A stretch of DNA of 64,000 bases. Source: Molossus alvarezi. Lineage: Eukaryota > Chordata > Mammalia > Chiroptera > Molossidae. Positions 1-10,950 of this stretch are shown one piece after another. The DNA is taken from NCBI GenBank assembly GCA_037176705.1, contig CM073889.1, positions 104,487,890-104,551,889 on the forward strand. Reading direction: 5' to 3'. The stretch's first letter is position 1. Each line of letters begins with the position of its first letter. The notes below the pieces were generated by a model. It did not search any database and was not told where the DNA came from. It worked only from the letters and a program-made list of their open reading frames with translations. The position numbers and the translations under genes are program-made.

Positions 1-3000
1 AGTCAGGGTTCGTTCACAGAGCACATGCAGCTGAAATCCCTGCCTGTTTTCGTCATCACTGAATCCCTGGATCTGGGGGTGAGGTTCCCTCAGTCGTCCT
101 GACCTTCCTCTGTTTTGAGACCTTAAATAGTCTGGGCCCCAAAACATTTCCAAACCCTCCCCAGAGGCACATGTTCTTTTTTTTTTTTTCCTGTTCTCTG
201 TGGGGCTACATATGTCCTACCCTTCCTGCAGCAGCTTATGGTTTTTGTTTGAGGGAGGAGCCAAGTGGACCTCGGCCCCTCCTTCAGGGCCTTGCCAGCA
301 CGGGGCTTTCTCCAGTCCTGCCCGTCTAGTCCTCACCTCCAGTGCCCGTGCCTGCGGGGGGAGCCAGAGGGCAGGTGCCGGAGGGCAGGTGCGGATCTCC
401 CGCTAGGATCAAGGTCCCAATGGTTCTGTACCATGGCACCAGCCCACACTCTGCCTTTATCAATTCAAAGGCCGTGTTTATCTGAATCTCTTCTTACAAC
501 TTGCATGGAAGCCTTTGTTTCTGCCCCTGCCACAGAGAAATGATGCTCATGCCATGTTTGTCTCTGGAGGTGCCCATCCTTCCCAAGAACGCAGGCTAGT
601 TGGTGGAACTGCATCCTCAGCTCTTTCACGGGCTTAGAACAATTGTAGAGTATCCGAGATTATTTGTGTGTGTGGTTAGTCGAGGCCACGCTCGTGCAGG
701 TGCCTACACCTTCCACGGGAACCAGAATGTCCATGTTTTTAATGAATCTCCTTTCTGCTGAGTCAGTCATCTTTTGTGAGAATAGACCTAAGAACCATGG
801 AATGGAATCAATGGAGTAGAAAAATGAAAAGGATCAAGTGAATAGCGACTGAATTCGAGGTTCAGTTAAATCTGAAGTGACTGACATTAAAAATAACTCA
901 TGAACGATCACTACCCCTCCGACTAGCCCTGTTTTGTGATTTTTCACAACTGTCTAATAAAGTCTCATAAACTCCGACTTCATCTATATATTTACTATTT
1001 AAATGGGTCAAAACAATCTTTGAGTAAAACGGTTTGTCAAAAAGAACATCTTTGTTTCTTTTCAAAGGAAATGGAAATCTGTAGTTAAGATAAACAACAC
1101 AGCACAGCCAAATTAAACTGCACTTAGAACCTTGATTTGATCCTCATTGATCTGCTAACTGAAGACTACTTGGTCATAAATTCAATTTCCATAGCAGACC
1201 AGAAAGGTGATACAATATAGTATCTGAACAAACAGATTACTTGAGGTCTAAAAAATAATGATATGGCTTCACTTTACTTAAAGGCTAACTCTACTCTTCA
1301 AGCTGCCTTCCATTTCGGGTTATATATTTCCCCTCTTTATGTACCAACATTGGACTTCCTAAGGAACTGGGACCAAGAACTGGGAGTTCATCAGGAATCC
1401 AGAAATGTCTCTCAGTTCTGCTTTCTGAGAATCTCCTGCCTTCATTTTCTCTGAGACTAGCTTTTATTGCTTCACTGTGTATATGGTTCAACATTATCAC
1501 AACAGAGCCCACAAGCTGGCATTTCCTACATTTAAGGGAATAACAGACAGAAACCAGCATCAAGTTCAACAACATGTATGTTTCTTGGGAGAGGATCTAA
1601 TTGACTTAGCTGGGGACACAGCTGACATCTGGTATACCATCTGTGGCCAAGGTGCCCGGGTCATAGTTAATGTTGGATATCTTGTGGAAAGAGGGCATTT
1701 TTCAGAAGAGGATTATCACCAGGGCAGGACAGAGGTACCAAGATGCTTCCTGAACCCTGTGTTGCCTTGGACCATGTTTCTTTCTACGTATCCATTCCTA
1801 CAAGGGTGTGGTATTTTGAGCCTATAGGAGAAATGATTTGCCTGAATTAACTTATGTTGTTCTACTATTAATCTTTTTTTCCCTCTATAGAAAGAGAATT
1901 TGTGTTTCAGTGGAAAACTACACTTCCTTCACAGCACATCCTTCTCAGTTAGCAGTTTCTAGCTGTGCTCATTGTCTTTGTTCATTTTTCATTCATCAAT
2001 TTTTTGTCAGTTGTAGGCAGCTGATAGTGATTTTAATGGACTTCCTCCAACCCCGTGGAAATCCAATTTTGTCTCCAATTGCAATTCATCTCAGCATTCC
2101 TGTATTCCATCTAAATGGGTGCTCCTTTGACTTTTCCTTTGAACAGGTTAAACATTTTCCTGGTTCCTTCATATCATGTCATAGGAGTTCAAATACTTTT
2201 ATATCTGTACGACTTGTGATTTTCTTTTTCTGAATATTATTCTCTGTTACCAGCATCACTTTTCTGAGCTCTCTTTTTCACTTGGGTCAGCTTTACAGTA
2301 ATCTGATTATTATTTTTATCAGAAGATTATCTTAAAGAAGACATTACTTTGCGAGTATGGGGTAACACATTCAATAAGTCTTAAATACAATTAGAACTGA
2401 AAGAAAAAAGACTCAAATCTTTTTGTGGCTCCAACCCTTTTATTGAAATTATGGCTGTGATTCATTTGAATTTATTAAATTAAGGGCCTTGTAATTGTCA
2501 CTGCTGTGTTCTCAAACCCTAATAGCTCATGACATCTATGGAATGTATGTTTGGTCAATTTAATCATGAATATCGACTCTAAATGTAGTTTTCTGACTAC
2601 ATACAACTTTGGGGGGAAAAATAATTGGTGTATTAAATCATCATGTTAAAGCCTAATTTTTATCATATTATGGCCCACAGGGGGTGGGGAAGGTCTGGGG
2701 GAGAGATAAATATAGTGAGTTTAATGTAAAGTAACTATAGAAACCAACATTAACTTGTGTGTGGGGGGAGAGAATATTGAGAAAAGTTAGAACCACCTGA
2801 ATCCCTAATAGTTAAAGGGGGGACAGGTAGGGAAAGGAGAAATAGCACAGCTTTTAAATAAACAAAAACAAAATGAACCCTGCTAGTGTTTGCTCATCAC
2901 TGACACCACACTGTGAAAATCCAATGGCGGGTATGACCCTGTATTTGTTCTGTGAGGAAATGGGACAGAAAGCAGGTGGCCAGGTCTTTCTTTTGTGTCT

Positions 3001-5910
3001 TGGTATTTTGTGAAGTTAAACAATGTCTTTCTGTCTATTTTTGACTGCTGTGTAGGCATTTCATTTTATTTTTTTTCCATAGCATTATCTTAAAATTGGA
3101 TTCAGAATATTTTCCTCTCCGTTGTGAGAAATCTTCTGTTTAGCTTCCCCCAAGAGAGATGAGCAGGGACTGACAGACTGGAAAGGGACCCAAAATGCAA
3201 AACTGGCACACTATTCATCTGTCAAGATAATTTAGCACTTCACTCTATCACCGGAGATTCTGGTTAACTTCACAATGTAACAGTTCCTTCTGTACTGTAG
3301 TAAATCAACAGACACGTAACATTTTTGAATATTTATAGTGCTTTAACTTTATACAACATTCTCTGTGATTCTAACATTAAGAAAGCATATGTTCAACTTA
3401 ATAACGATGAGGGGGAAAAGGAGGATGCGAAATTAGAAAAAGAGGAATAGTCTATTTAAAATAAATTTCATAATTCTAAACTATTTTTAAAGTGACCTGT
3501 CATCTTTGGAATAGTTATTACCTTTATTTATAGTTGATCAAAAATAAAACATAACTAGAAGTACCGATTTCTCTCAATGTGATATTAAAAGATAGTTTTC
3601 AGAAAATGGTAAATCATGACTCTCATGCAGATATAAAAATGAACATGTGTTAAAGATTTTATTTTACTGCTTGCTTATGAGGGAACCAAGCAGATGTTAT
3701 TAATGGTTCAAAGGAAAAATGAAAAGAGCACAAAATGAAAATGGAGTAGAGGAATGTCAAGATAAATTGGAAATGGGGACAAAACTCGATTTTCCAGAAG
3801 GGAGCAAATCACTTAAAGACACCACCAAACAGGACAGCATTTCCATATTCATTAGTTACCTAGAACTGATAAATAATTGCAAAATAGTTCAAAGACAAAG
3901 AGCAGGGCTAGAATGAGTAACCCGGAAGTGAATGCTGAGCCAGTGCGTAGTTTCCTATTGAAACACACCTACAGCATTGGGGGTAATTTCCTGTCACTGG
4001 AGACTGTAGAGAATGTTCAGGAATGTCACAGAACAACCCATGATACCAAGTTATTACTGCAGGAGGGTGTCTTGTGCTGAATGTTGCTCGTTTTTGGATA
4101 TTTCCTAAAGAACATTAAAAAGAAAAATGGGGTGATGTGTTCATAGTCTACTCTTTCTTGTCTTCACTTTTATCACAATTTCCCTGTTCCCAGTATCAAT
4201 TTTAATGACTTCTTTCTCTATAGCAAATGCAAAGAAAGAATAGAGGATAAGCAGGTAATTTAGGACAAGAAAAGAATAAAAATTTGTTGAGTTATAAATA
4301 TGGTCTGTATTAAAAGCATTCTACTTTGGGGAGGCGGGCTTTATCTAAAATAGTATTTACTAACTACAAAAGTGATAAAAAATTAAATTAGGTGCTATTG
4401 AGCATTTTTGCAAATTGGCCATCTTGAACTATGAGGAAACTGGGCAGAAAGTAGAAATATACTGGTCTAAGCTCTGTATTGGTTTGGTTGGTCAGCTGGT
4501 TGAATGTTTATTTTGTTCCGCTATGTGATATGTGTAAATTCCAGACATTCATACTTTATCTGATAGCTTCAAGGACAAAATGTAAAACAATGAAGCTGAA
4601 TAGCAGCTAGATTGATTTAGAACAAGACCTAAATATATTTTGAAATGTTATTTTATACAGAAGAATATACATAGATTATGTTGACAAATTATCTTATCTT
4701 TTTAAATGACTAATTTTGATCAGTATAGAATTGACTTGAACATTTTTGTGTCTGCGGAGTGAGGCAGAGGTGAGGGGGTGGGTAACACCTCAGGATGACA
4801 TAGGTTACCTGGCTGTCCAGGCCGATTTGCAGGTCTTAGGTGGGGCTACGGTAACCTTTCAGTAGTTTTCATGTGACTCATAGATGCTCTTAATCTATTA
4901 TTTTAAAATGTATAAAGAGTTCTGGGTAATTTTGATATGTTTTATATTATAATTATCAAATGGAGATACAACTCTCATAGGAATTGTATGAGAAGCCATT
5001 GAACGCATTCTTCTGCCTGCAAGTATCATTGCAACTACCCAAGATATAGGAGAGTGTACCAGAAATGGGATGATAAATACTCCTCAAATGGCCATGTCCA
5101 TGGCAGATGTTGCTCAGTGTTCTTCACTATTCGGCTGAGACATGTTCTCGGAATATTATTTACTACAAGGCTCCAAACAGCTTACACCAAGCCACTGGAG
5201 TTGACAGGCAGGTTTAAACATATGTGCCATCAATGACATAGGTTATCAATTGTTGATTCTATACCACAGAGATCGGAAGCTAAAAGAACCAGTAGATCAA
5301 ACACCTGGCTGGGAAAGGATATAAGTTCTATTTTCTATTTTTCCACAAACAGCTTTTTATTGGCTTCACCCACATCACTCTTGGTTCGGGTTCATTTGGC
5401 TGTCCTAACAATTATTCCTGATCCCAGAGAGGCCTTTGAGTGTACCAGGAAAACTGAAATGGCGAGAACTCAAGTGACGTTAAGTGGGCAGGTTTGACAA
5501 TGTCAACACCTGTACGATTGAGCTTCTCACAAAAGGAGGCCACCTTCTGTTAAACCACTCAATTTCAGATGTTGTATTTCCCTTTCATATCCGTCTTTCT
5601 CCCACACTGCAGTCAGACTCGGTCTGCTGTTGTCAGATATTGCCACGTCGAGTCAGCCCCTGGCAACCAGGCTGCTGATAAATCCTCTTCAGCACGTGGC
5701 ACATCTCCTAACCTGGGAGAAACACAGACATCTATTTGATTCATTTGGTACCCATGTTTTCACCCCTTTCTTGATATTACAGTATAGCAATTCAACATGT
5801 AATTATGCTTTCAATTCTCCTTTTGATTCTTAAATATCATCGTTCCTACATAATATACATGATTATGATCACTTTGGCTCATCATGAGCTCATCATTTTC
5901 ATTTCCGATT
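1..5910. other. Unassigned AT-rich DNA, no supported gene
   Basis: I find no convincing exon, RNA gene or young repeat in this stretch. Short open frames occur (for example 116 codons at 1477-1827 and 131 codons at 1838-2233), but none shows a recognisable domain, a codon pattern or clear splice boundaries. It may hold old repeats too diverged to recognise by eye. A repeat-library search and a cross-species alignment would decide. Confidence 0.4.
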
Positions 5911-6156
5911 TTTTTTTATCCTCACCCGAGGACATTTTTCTATTTTTTGTTCAGATAGAGTGGGAGGGAGAGAGAGGAAGAGAGAGAGAAAGAAACATCA
6001 ACGTGAAAGGGACACATCGAGTGGCTGTCTCCTGTACAACCCCAACCAGGGCCGGGGACAAACTGCAACCGAGGTACGTGCCCTTAGTGGGAACTGAACC
6101 TGGGTCTCTCTGGACCGCAGGCCAATGCTCTAACCACTGAGAAAACAGGCCAGGGC
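5911..6156 (-). mobile_element. VES-type SINE, full length (long-tail form)
   Basis: On the minus strand this reads as a tRNA-like head (ends at 6156, with B-box-like GGTTC), a unique middle, a CT-rich stretch and a short motif meaning 'cctcgggtgaggat' before the A-tail. The left flank ATTTCCGATT (5901-5910) resembles ATTTCCCATT right after the head (6158-6167), consistent with a target-site duplication. The SINE is non-coding, transcribed by RNA polymerase III and mobilised by L1 proteins (family knowledge). Confidence 0.85.
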
Positions 6157-6170
6157 CATTTCCCATTCTT

Positions 6171-6388
6171 TAAAAAAATTTTTTTTTCTTTATTGATTTT
6201 AGAGAGAGAGCAAGGGAGAGGGAGAGAGAGAGAAATATCAATGAGAGAGAACGTCAATTGGCCGCCTCCTGCATGCCCCCCACTGGGGATCGGGCCCACA
6301 ACCTGGGCATGTGCCCTGACCTGGAATCAAACTGGTGACCTCTTGGTGCACAGGTCGACGCTCAGCCCCTGAGCCACACTGGCCGGGC
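6171..6388 (-). mobile_element. VES-type SINE, full length (classic form)
   Basis: Minus-strand copy with a tRNA-like head ending at 6388, the 'cacatgcccaggttgtgggc' type of middle, a CT-rich stretch and an A-tail. It abuts the preceding SINE: CATTTCCCATTCTT (6157-6170) lies before it and TCGTTTCCCAGTCTTA (6389-6404) after it, giving an imperfect target-site duplication. Its middle differs from that of the neighbour, so it belongs to another subfamily. Confidence 0.85.
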
Positions 6389-6404
6389 TCGTTTCCCAGT
6401 CTTA

Positions 6405-7039
6405 CAACTATAGTCAGGTTATCAACCTGAGGACTGAGCATTAGGATAAGGTCAGTGACACAGGTATCATCCAAGCTGGATGGCACTGGTGATATAAGTG
6501 ATGGACTTAATTGTACAATACTCATATCACTAGCCTCTCCCCTACAATGTAATTCTGTCCCTTATGTTTTCCGAGGATTTAGTTTCAAGTCCCCTCCGTA
6601 CCTGAGCTGTCTTTGGAGCCTTAACACTTTCCTTCTCCCTTTCCATTTCTCTTGTCTGTCTTTCCCTTCTTTCTTCAAACATCTAAAAGAATGTGGGAAG
6701 TGCCAGGCTGCTACATGGGGGAGATGATCAAGGACCAGCTCCAGGGCTTCCGAGCCCCAAGAGATCATTAGAAAGAAAGCACCGTGATAAGTGTCACTGT
6801 AATAGAAATTCTAAAACGCTCTGTGAAGGCCAAGAAGAGAGGATGCTTAAAACACCTTGGATATGTGAGGGATAACCTTGATCTCTTCGTCTGCACTGTG
6901 ATATTAAATTCCTGAAACATCATTATATGTTGGAGGGTATTTTGTCTGTCTTTCCTCTCAATTTACCTTCAGCCCTCTGCTCTCTGCTCAGTCTCCCTGT
7001 ATCCACCTTGTATTTTCCTGTGCACGTTCTCATCATCTG
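6405..7039. other. Unassigned DNA
   Basis: No gene or clear repeat is recognised here. The region is moderately pyrimidine-rich around 6600-6680. Small open frames are present but have no recognisable domain. Confidence 0.3.
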
Positions 7040-7515
7040 AATCATTCTCAAGTGCTGACCCTAAGGGGCTGCCCCTTCCAGGGCTAGACAATCCCTTGAG
7101 ATAGGAAACAACTCACTTAGGACTGTGCTTTTCAAATACAAACCAACTAATCCAGGGCCAAGCTGCCCTTTCTATCAGGAGGTCATACTCAGGGCCACTA
7201 TCTACCCACCTTAATCACCCCAGGACCAGGTACCAAACAACCAGGGACAGCCCCTATGCCCAGAGCGCACTGAAATTAGTCAAACTAGCTAATCCCCAAC
7301 CTGCTACCTGGCTCGCCCATGGCAAAGACTCTTGCCAACAGTTTTCTCCTCTTTCTGAACCTCCGAATCAACCACATGCTTCCCCGTGTGACACCCACCC
7401 ATGTGGCTTGGTGTGCCCTTATCTCTGGGGAACTGTGAACAACAAACTATCTTTTCAGTGACAGTTGTCTTCTGATTTGTTGGACTTACTGTCCCTCAAA
7501 TCTTTATCAATACCC
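7040..7515 (+). repeat. Possible LTR-like or other old retroelement segment
   Basis: The stretch is more GC-rich and C-rich than its surroundings and has the feel of a retroviral LTR: a C-rich body, then a run around 7425-7510 resembling an LTR end region with many CT and TGT words. I cannot name the family, find no paired copy in the window and see no clear TG...CA ends, so this is a weak call from composition and impression only. Confidence 0.25.
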
Positions 7516-9780
7516 TATAGTTGAAAAAAATCTCTTCTCTCCCATTCTCCCTCCCATTTCACATTGCTAGAACAGACACTATGATGTAAAACAAAAATTA
7601 TCAAAAAAAGAAAAAAGAAAAATAGACACTCCCTCTACATACAAACACGTGATTCTTGTCAACTACTTCCCATACAAGAGTCCTCTGTTCTTTATACTGT
7701 TTGGCGGAACAACAGAGAAGAAATGCCTTCTTTTGCAAAAGAAAATAATTTTACATATAAGAATAAAGTTAATGACTTCTAAAATTAATTGATTTAATTT
7801 AAAAGAGAGATTCGATTTGATTAAGCAGCTAATGTTTTCAAGCTGAAAACTATAACCAATCAATGATCTTAGCCTATGAAAGTAGGAAATAGTGAACACA
7901 CACACTCAAGCCAGGGGTGAGTCATAGGTGAACATCAGAATGGAGTGAAAGTGTTCAATCCCTTTAAGTGAAGCAGATACACAGATGAAAGCCTGCCTCC
8001 CCCACCCTCCAACCCCACCGCAGAATTCTTGGTCTGGAAAATCATGTTCTGCTAAGGAAAGAAAAGATTGAAGACATTCATTTAGCTTCCATTCTGAGAT
8101 ATTAGCTAAACACACCAAGTGTTTTATGTACAGATAGCTGCAAATTGAAATGAGGGAAAAAACGCAAAAGGACTAAAACAACAAGTAGAAAAAAAAAACA
8201 AAAACAAGTGTCATTTGAATTATACACAAAGATCCCCTCTGGATATCCCAGCCAGCTAGCATTAAAAACAAATACCATCCAGCAATTGCGGAAGAAACCT
8301 GTTAAGCTGAGAAAGTGTCTCACTATCCACCGGCATCAAAAGTTCAAGAGCCCTCAGGCTCCGCGAACAGTTCCTTAAGCAATGAACCTAGAAAGCTCCA
8401 CCAGGGCCGAGGAGTCCGGAAGGTCCAGAAGCAAATAAAGGCAGCTCTGCCCTCCCAGCACCAGAACTCATGAAGGTGTTTTATGTTCAAGTGAAGTCAA
8501 CAGAAAAATATCACCACTCTCCATGTGTGAAACGAAACGAGTGTGAATGTCACCAATACTTGAAATAAAAGGAAACCAAAAATAGCTCTTTATGACCAAA
8601 CAGCCATTTACAACCAGAAAAATACGCTTGGCCATGTCTTGTCCAGCAAAGCGCACCAGGTGAAGAGATCACATCACTGTCGTGTCGTGTCCGGTTCTTC
8701 CCTGCGCCGTCGGTCAGCTTGAGCCCTAGTCCCGATCCACAAGCACAGCTGGGCATGAGGAATGCAGTTACCGAGAAAAGCGACCTTGCAGAGGAGAAAG
8801 AGGGAGGACTTGTTCAGCTTCCCTACTGACTACAATCATTGTGGCTTCAAGCACATCAGTTACTCCACATGTAAAATGAGAATAAGAATTATTTCACTGT
8901 CAATACAAATAGGTTGTAAACAGGTCATGTCTATAAAACTGCTAACTTTCTTATATATAAAATTTATAAAAATAAAGTCAGATGATTTGGATTTAGAGGA
9001 GGAATAAATATACAAAAATCATACCAAATTATACCAAATATACAAAGTTGATCAAATTTCGTATTTCCGTACAGGTAGCTATCACAGACCTAGGTAAACA
9101 AATATTTCCTGAATTTTCAACCAATGATCTCTTTCTCATCCTAAGGTATCACAAAAGTGTACACTTGCTTACCTACTAGAACCCCTTTAATAATACCTAC
9201 GGATTTCTGTTCTTTCACTATTCTCATTCAGTGCTCACAGGATGTCCACAGCCGATACCCTTGAACAGTCCACTTTGGGTGAAACTCCTCCGCAGAGACT
9301 CATTAAATTCAACCACCGAAGGGAGGAGACCACTCATGTGGTATTCCCGCTAACCAGGTGTCCGCTCATGGACCAGGCTAAGCCAACCACACCAAACTAA
9401 AGGTCTTAAGTGACCATAATCTTTTGGAACTTACAGAGAAATTAAACTTTACAGTAATGACCTGTGGTGTATCATTTGAGAACTACAGTCACAACCCCCC
9501 TCTTTTCAGAACTGGCTCATCCTGGCTCCTGGAAATGGTGTTGAGCTTCTGGGTCCCAGTCTGGAGGGCAGAGACTCTTGTCCACACCACTGATTTTGGT
9601 TCCTTCGCAACAAAAGAGAACTTCCTTATACAGGAATTTTTGTTGTTGTGGTTGCAACTGTTGCTTACAACATAAACAGTGTACAGAACTCAGTGTGCTT
9701 TTTTCAATAAGAAGGTATATCAAGCTCAGATTTTCTAGAGCTATTGATTAACATTAAGTTTTAACAGCCAACTCTGCTTA
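7516..9780. other. Unassigned DNA, no supported gene
   Basis: AT-rich sequence with an A-rich patch near 7600-7625 and short open frames on both strands that carry no recognisable domain. A short segment near 8845-8900 has a faint MIR-like 'tgtaaaatgagaataa' word but is too short to claim as a copy. Confidence 0.35.
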
Positions 9781-9790
9781 TTACGCAGCC

Positions 9791-9889
9791 TTTTTTTTTT
9801 TTGGTGGTACGTGCCCCTAGTGGGAACCGAACCCAGGCCTCTCTGGTCCGCAGGCCAACACTCAACTGCTGAGCCAAACTGGCCAGGGC
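9791..9889 (-). mobile_element. Half-length VES SINE (tRNA-like head plus A-tail only)
   Basis: Reading the minus strand, the tRNA-like head (starting at 9889) runs about 85 bases and then goes straight into an A-run (T-run at 9791-9802 on the plus strand). The usual middle, CT-rich stretch and 3' motif are absent. TTACGCAGCC (9781-9790) and TTAAGCAGCC (9890-9899) flank it as a near-perfect direct repeat, so it looks like a complete insertion of a short RNA rather than a later deletion. Compare 17625-17722. Confidence 0.8.
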
Positions 9890-9899
9890 TTAAGCAGCC

Positions 9900-10388
9900 A
9901 TTTGAGAGAAAGAAAAAGTGTGTGGAGGGGAGATGGAGGAGGGAGGGAAGGGGAGGTGGAGTAAAACCCAGAACTCAACACGTCTAGTTAACAAGTCCAG
10001 GTTGCAGATGTAAGGACTCAGGTGTACCAAGTTCATCGAGTCTGTGCCCCAGGGCCAGCTCTGAGCTGACGTTATTCTTAAGTAAAATGAAACATTGCAA
10101 GCCCAGAGCAAAATGTAACAGATTCGCCAGCTGTGAGCATACGGCCTACAGATTGAATGTGGGACCGAAACCATTCTACAGTATAATTTATGGCAACTCA
10201 AGAAAATGTTTTGACAAACAAAACTCTTACAAAAAAAATACACAGATCCAAACAGGATCTCTCTCCTCAGTCGAGTACAAATAGTTTACCATGTTTTCTC
10301 CCCTTTCCCGACCGTCTCCAAGTTTAGATTTGGTCAGAGTAGACAATGTTTGGCTTTACGAGGAACAAGTAGGGACTAAGACAAATGG
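9900..10388. other. Unassigned DNA
   Basis: The stretch begins with a purine-rich run (9905-9960) and contains overlapping open frames on both strands (minus 9890-10243, 117 codons, partly reading through SINE flank). Nothing recognisable is encoded. Confidence 0.3.
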
Positions 10389-10459
10389 AATATATATACA
10401 CACACATATATATATATAAGTATATATATGTATGTATGTATGTGTACATATATATATGC
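10389..10459. repeat. AT/AC/ATGT microsatellite
   Basis: Alternating TA, CA and TATG units form a compound simple repeat. It is non-coding and likely length-variable. Confidence 0.9.
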
Positions 10460-10834
10460 TTCAATCTTTCAGGGAACCACGGGCTCATTTTAAATGAGGC
10501 CAGAGAGAGTGGTGAAGATGAAAACCTTTTTGATTATTTATATTGTCTTGGGCTGTGAATTATTTGCCAGTTTGGATAAATAGGATATTTTTAAGCAGCT
10601 GAGCAATATATGTCAAGTACTTTTACAAAGGAAGCTGGAAGCTGTCCTTGTAATCATCTTGAATTTAGGGTTGAGTCTATATAGTGAAACTGAAAATGAA
10701 TCCTGGAGCAATTATCTGAATGATTCTGATGGTTTTCATCAATTATTTGGGTAGTTTATGTATTGGCAGACATGTTCTTGGTATATTAAAATCTGTCCTG
10801 GGAGTGAAGATGGTGCTTTAGGAAACTGAATACA

Positions 10835-10950
10835 ATTTTATTTATTGCCTACTATGATATTGCTGCTGAGTGAAGCACTAGGAATACAAAGATTTATAAG
10901 ATGCTGCCTTTCTTCAGGTAGCTCAGAGTCTATTGGGTTATTTATATAAG
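10835..10950 (-). repeat. L2 LINE 3' end remnant
   Basis: The order of words (a 'cactaggaatacaaagatttataagat' type of segment followed by 'aggtagctcagagtctattggg') matches the antisense of the L2 3' end, which usually reads as shortest-tail copies beginning with 'attcattcaacaaatat'. The copy is diverged, as expected for this ancient mammalian LINE. Confidence 0.5.

Noticed and set aside
1477..1827. 116-codon plus-strand open frame as a possible exon
   Set aside because: No recognisable domain, no convincing splice sites, and frames of this length are expected by chance in 64 kb.
5805..6140. Open frames over the SINEs (here and at 20556-20888, 35656-36132 and 38673-39074)
   Set aside because: They run through VES SINE sequence; the Arg/Glu/Ser-rich translation comes from GA/CT-rich repeats.
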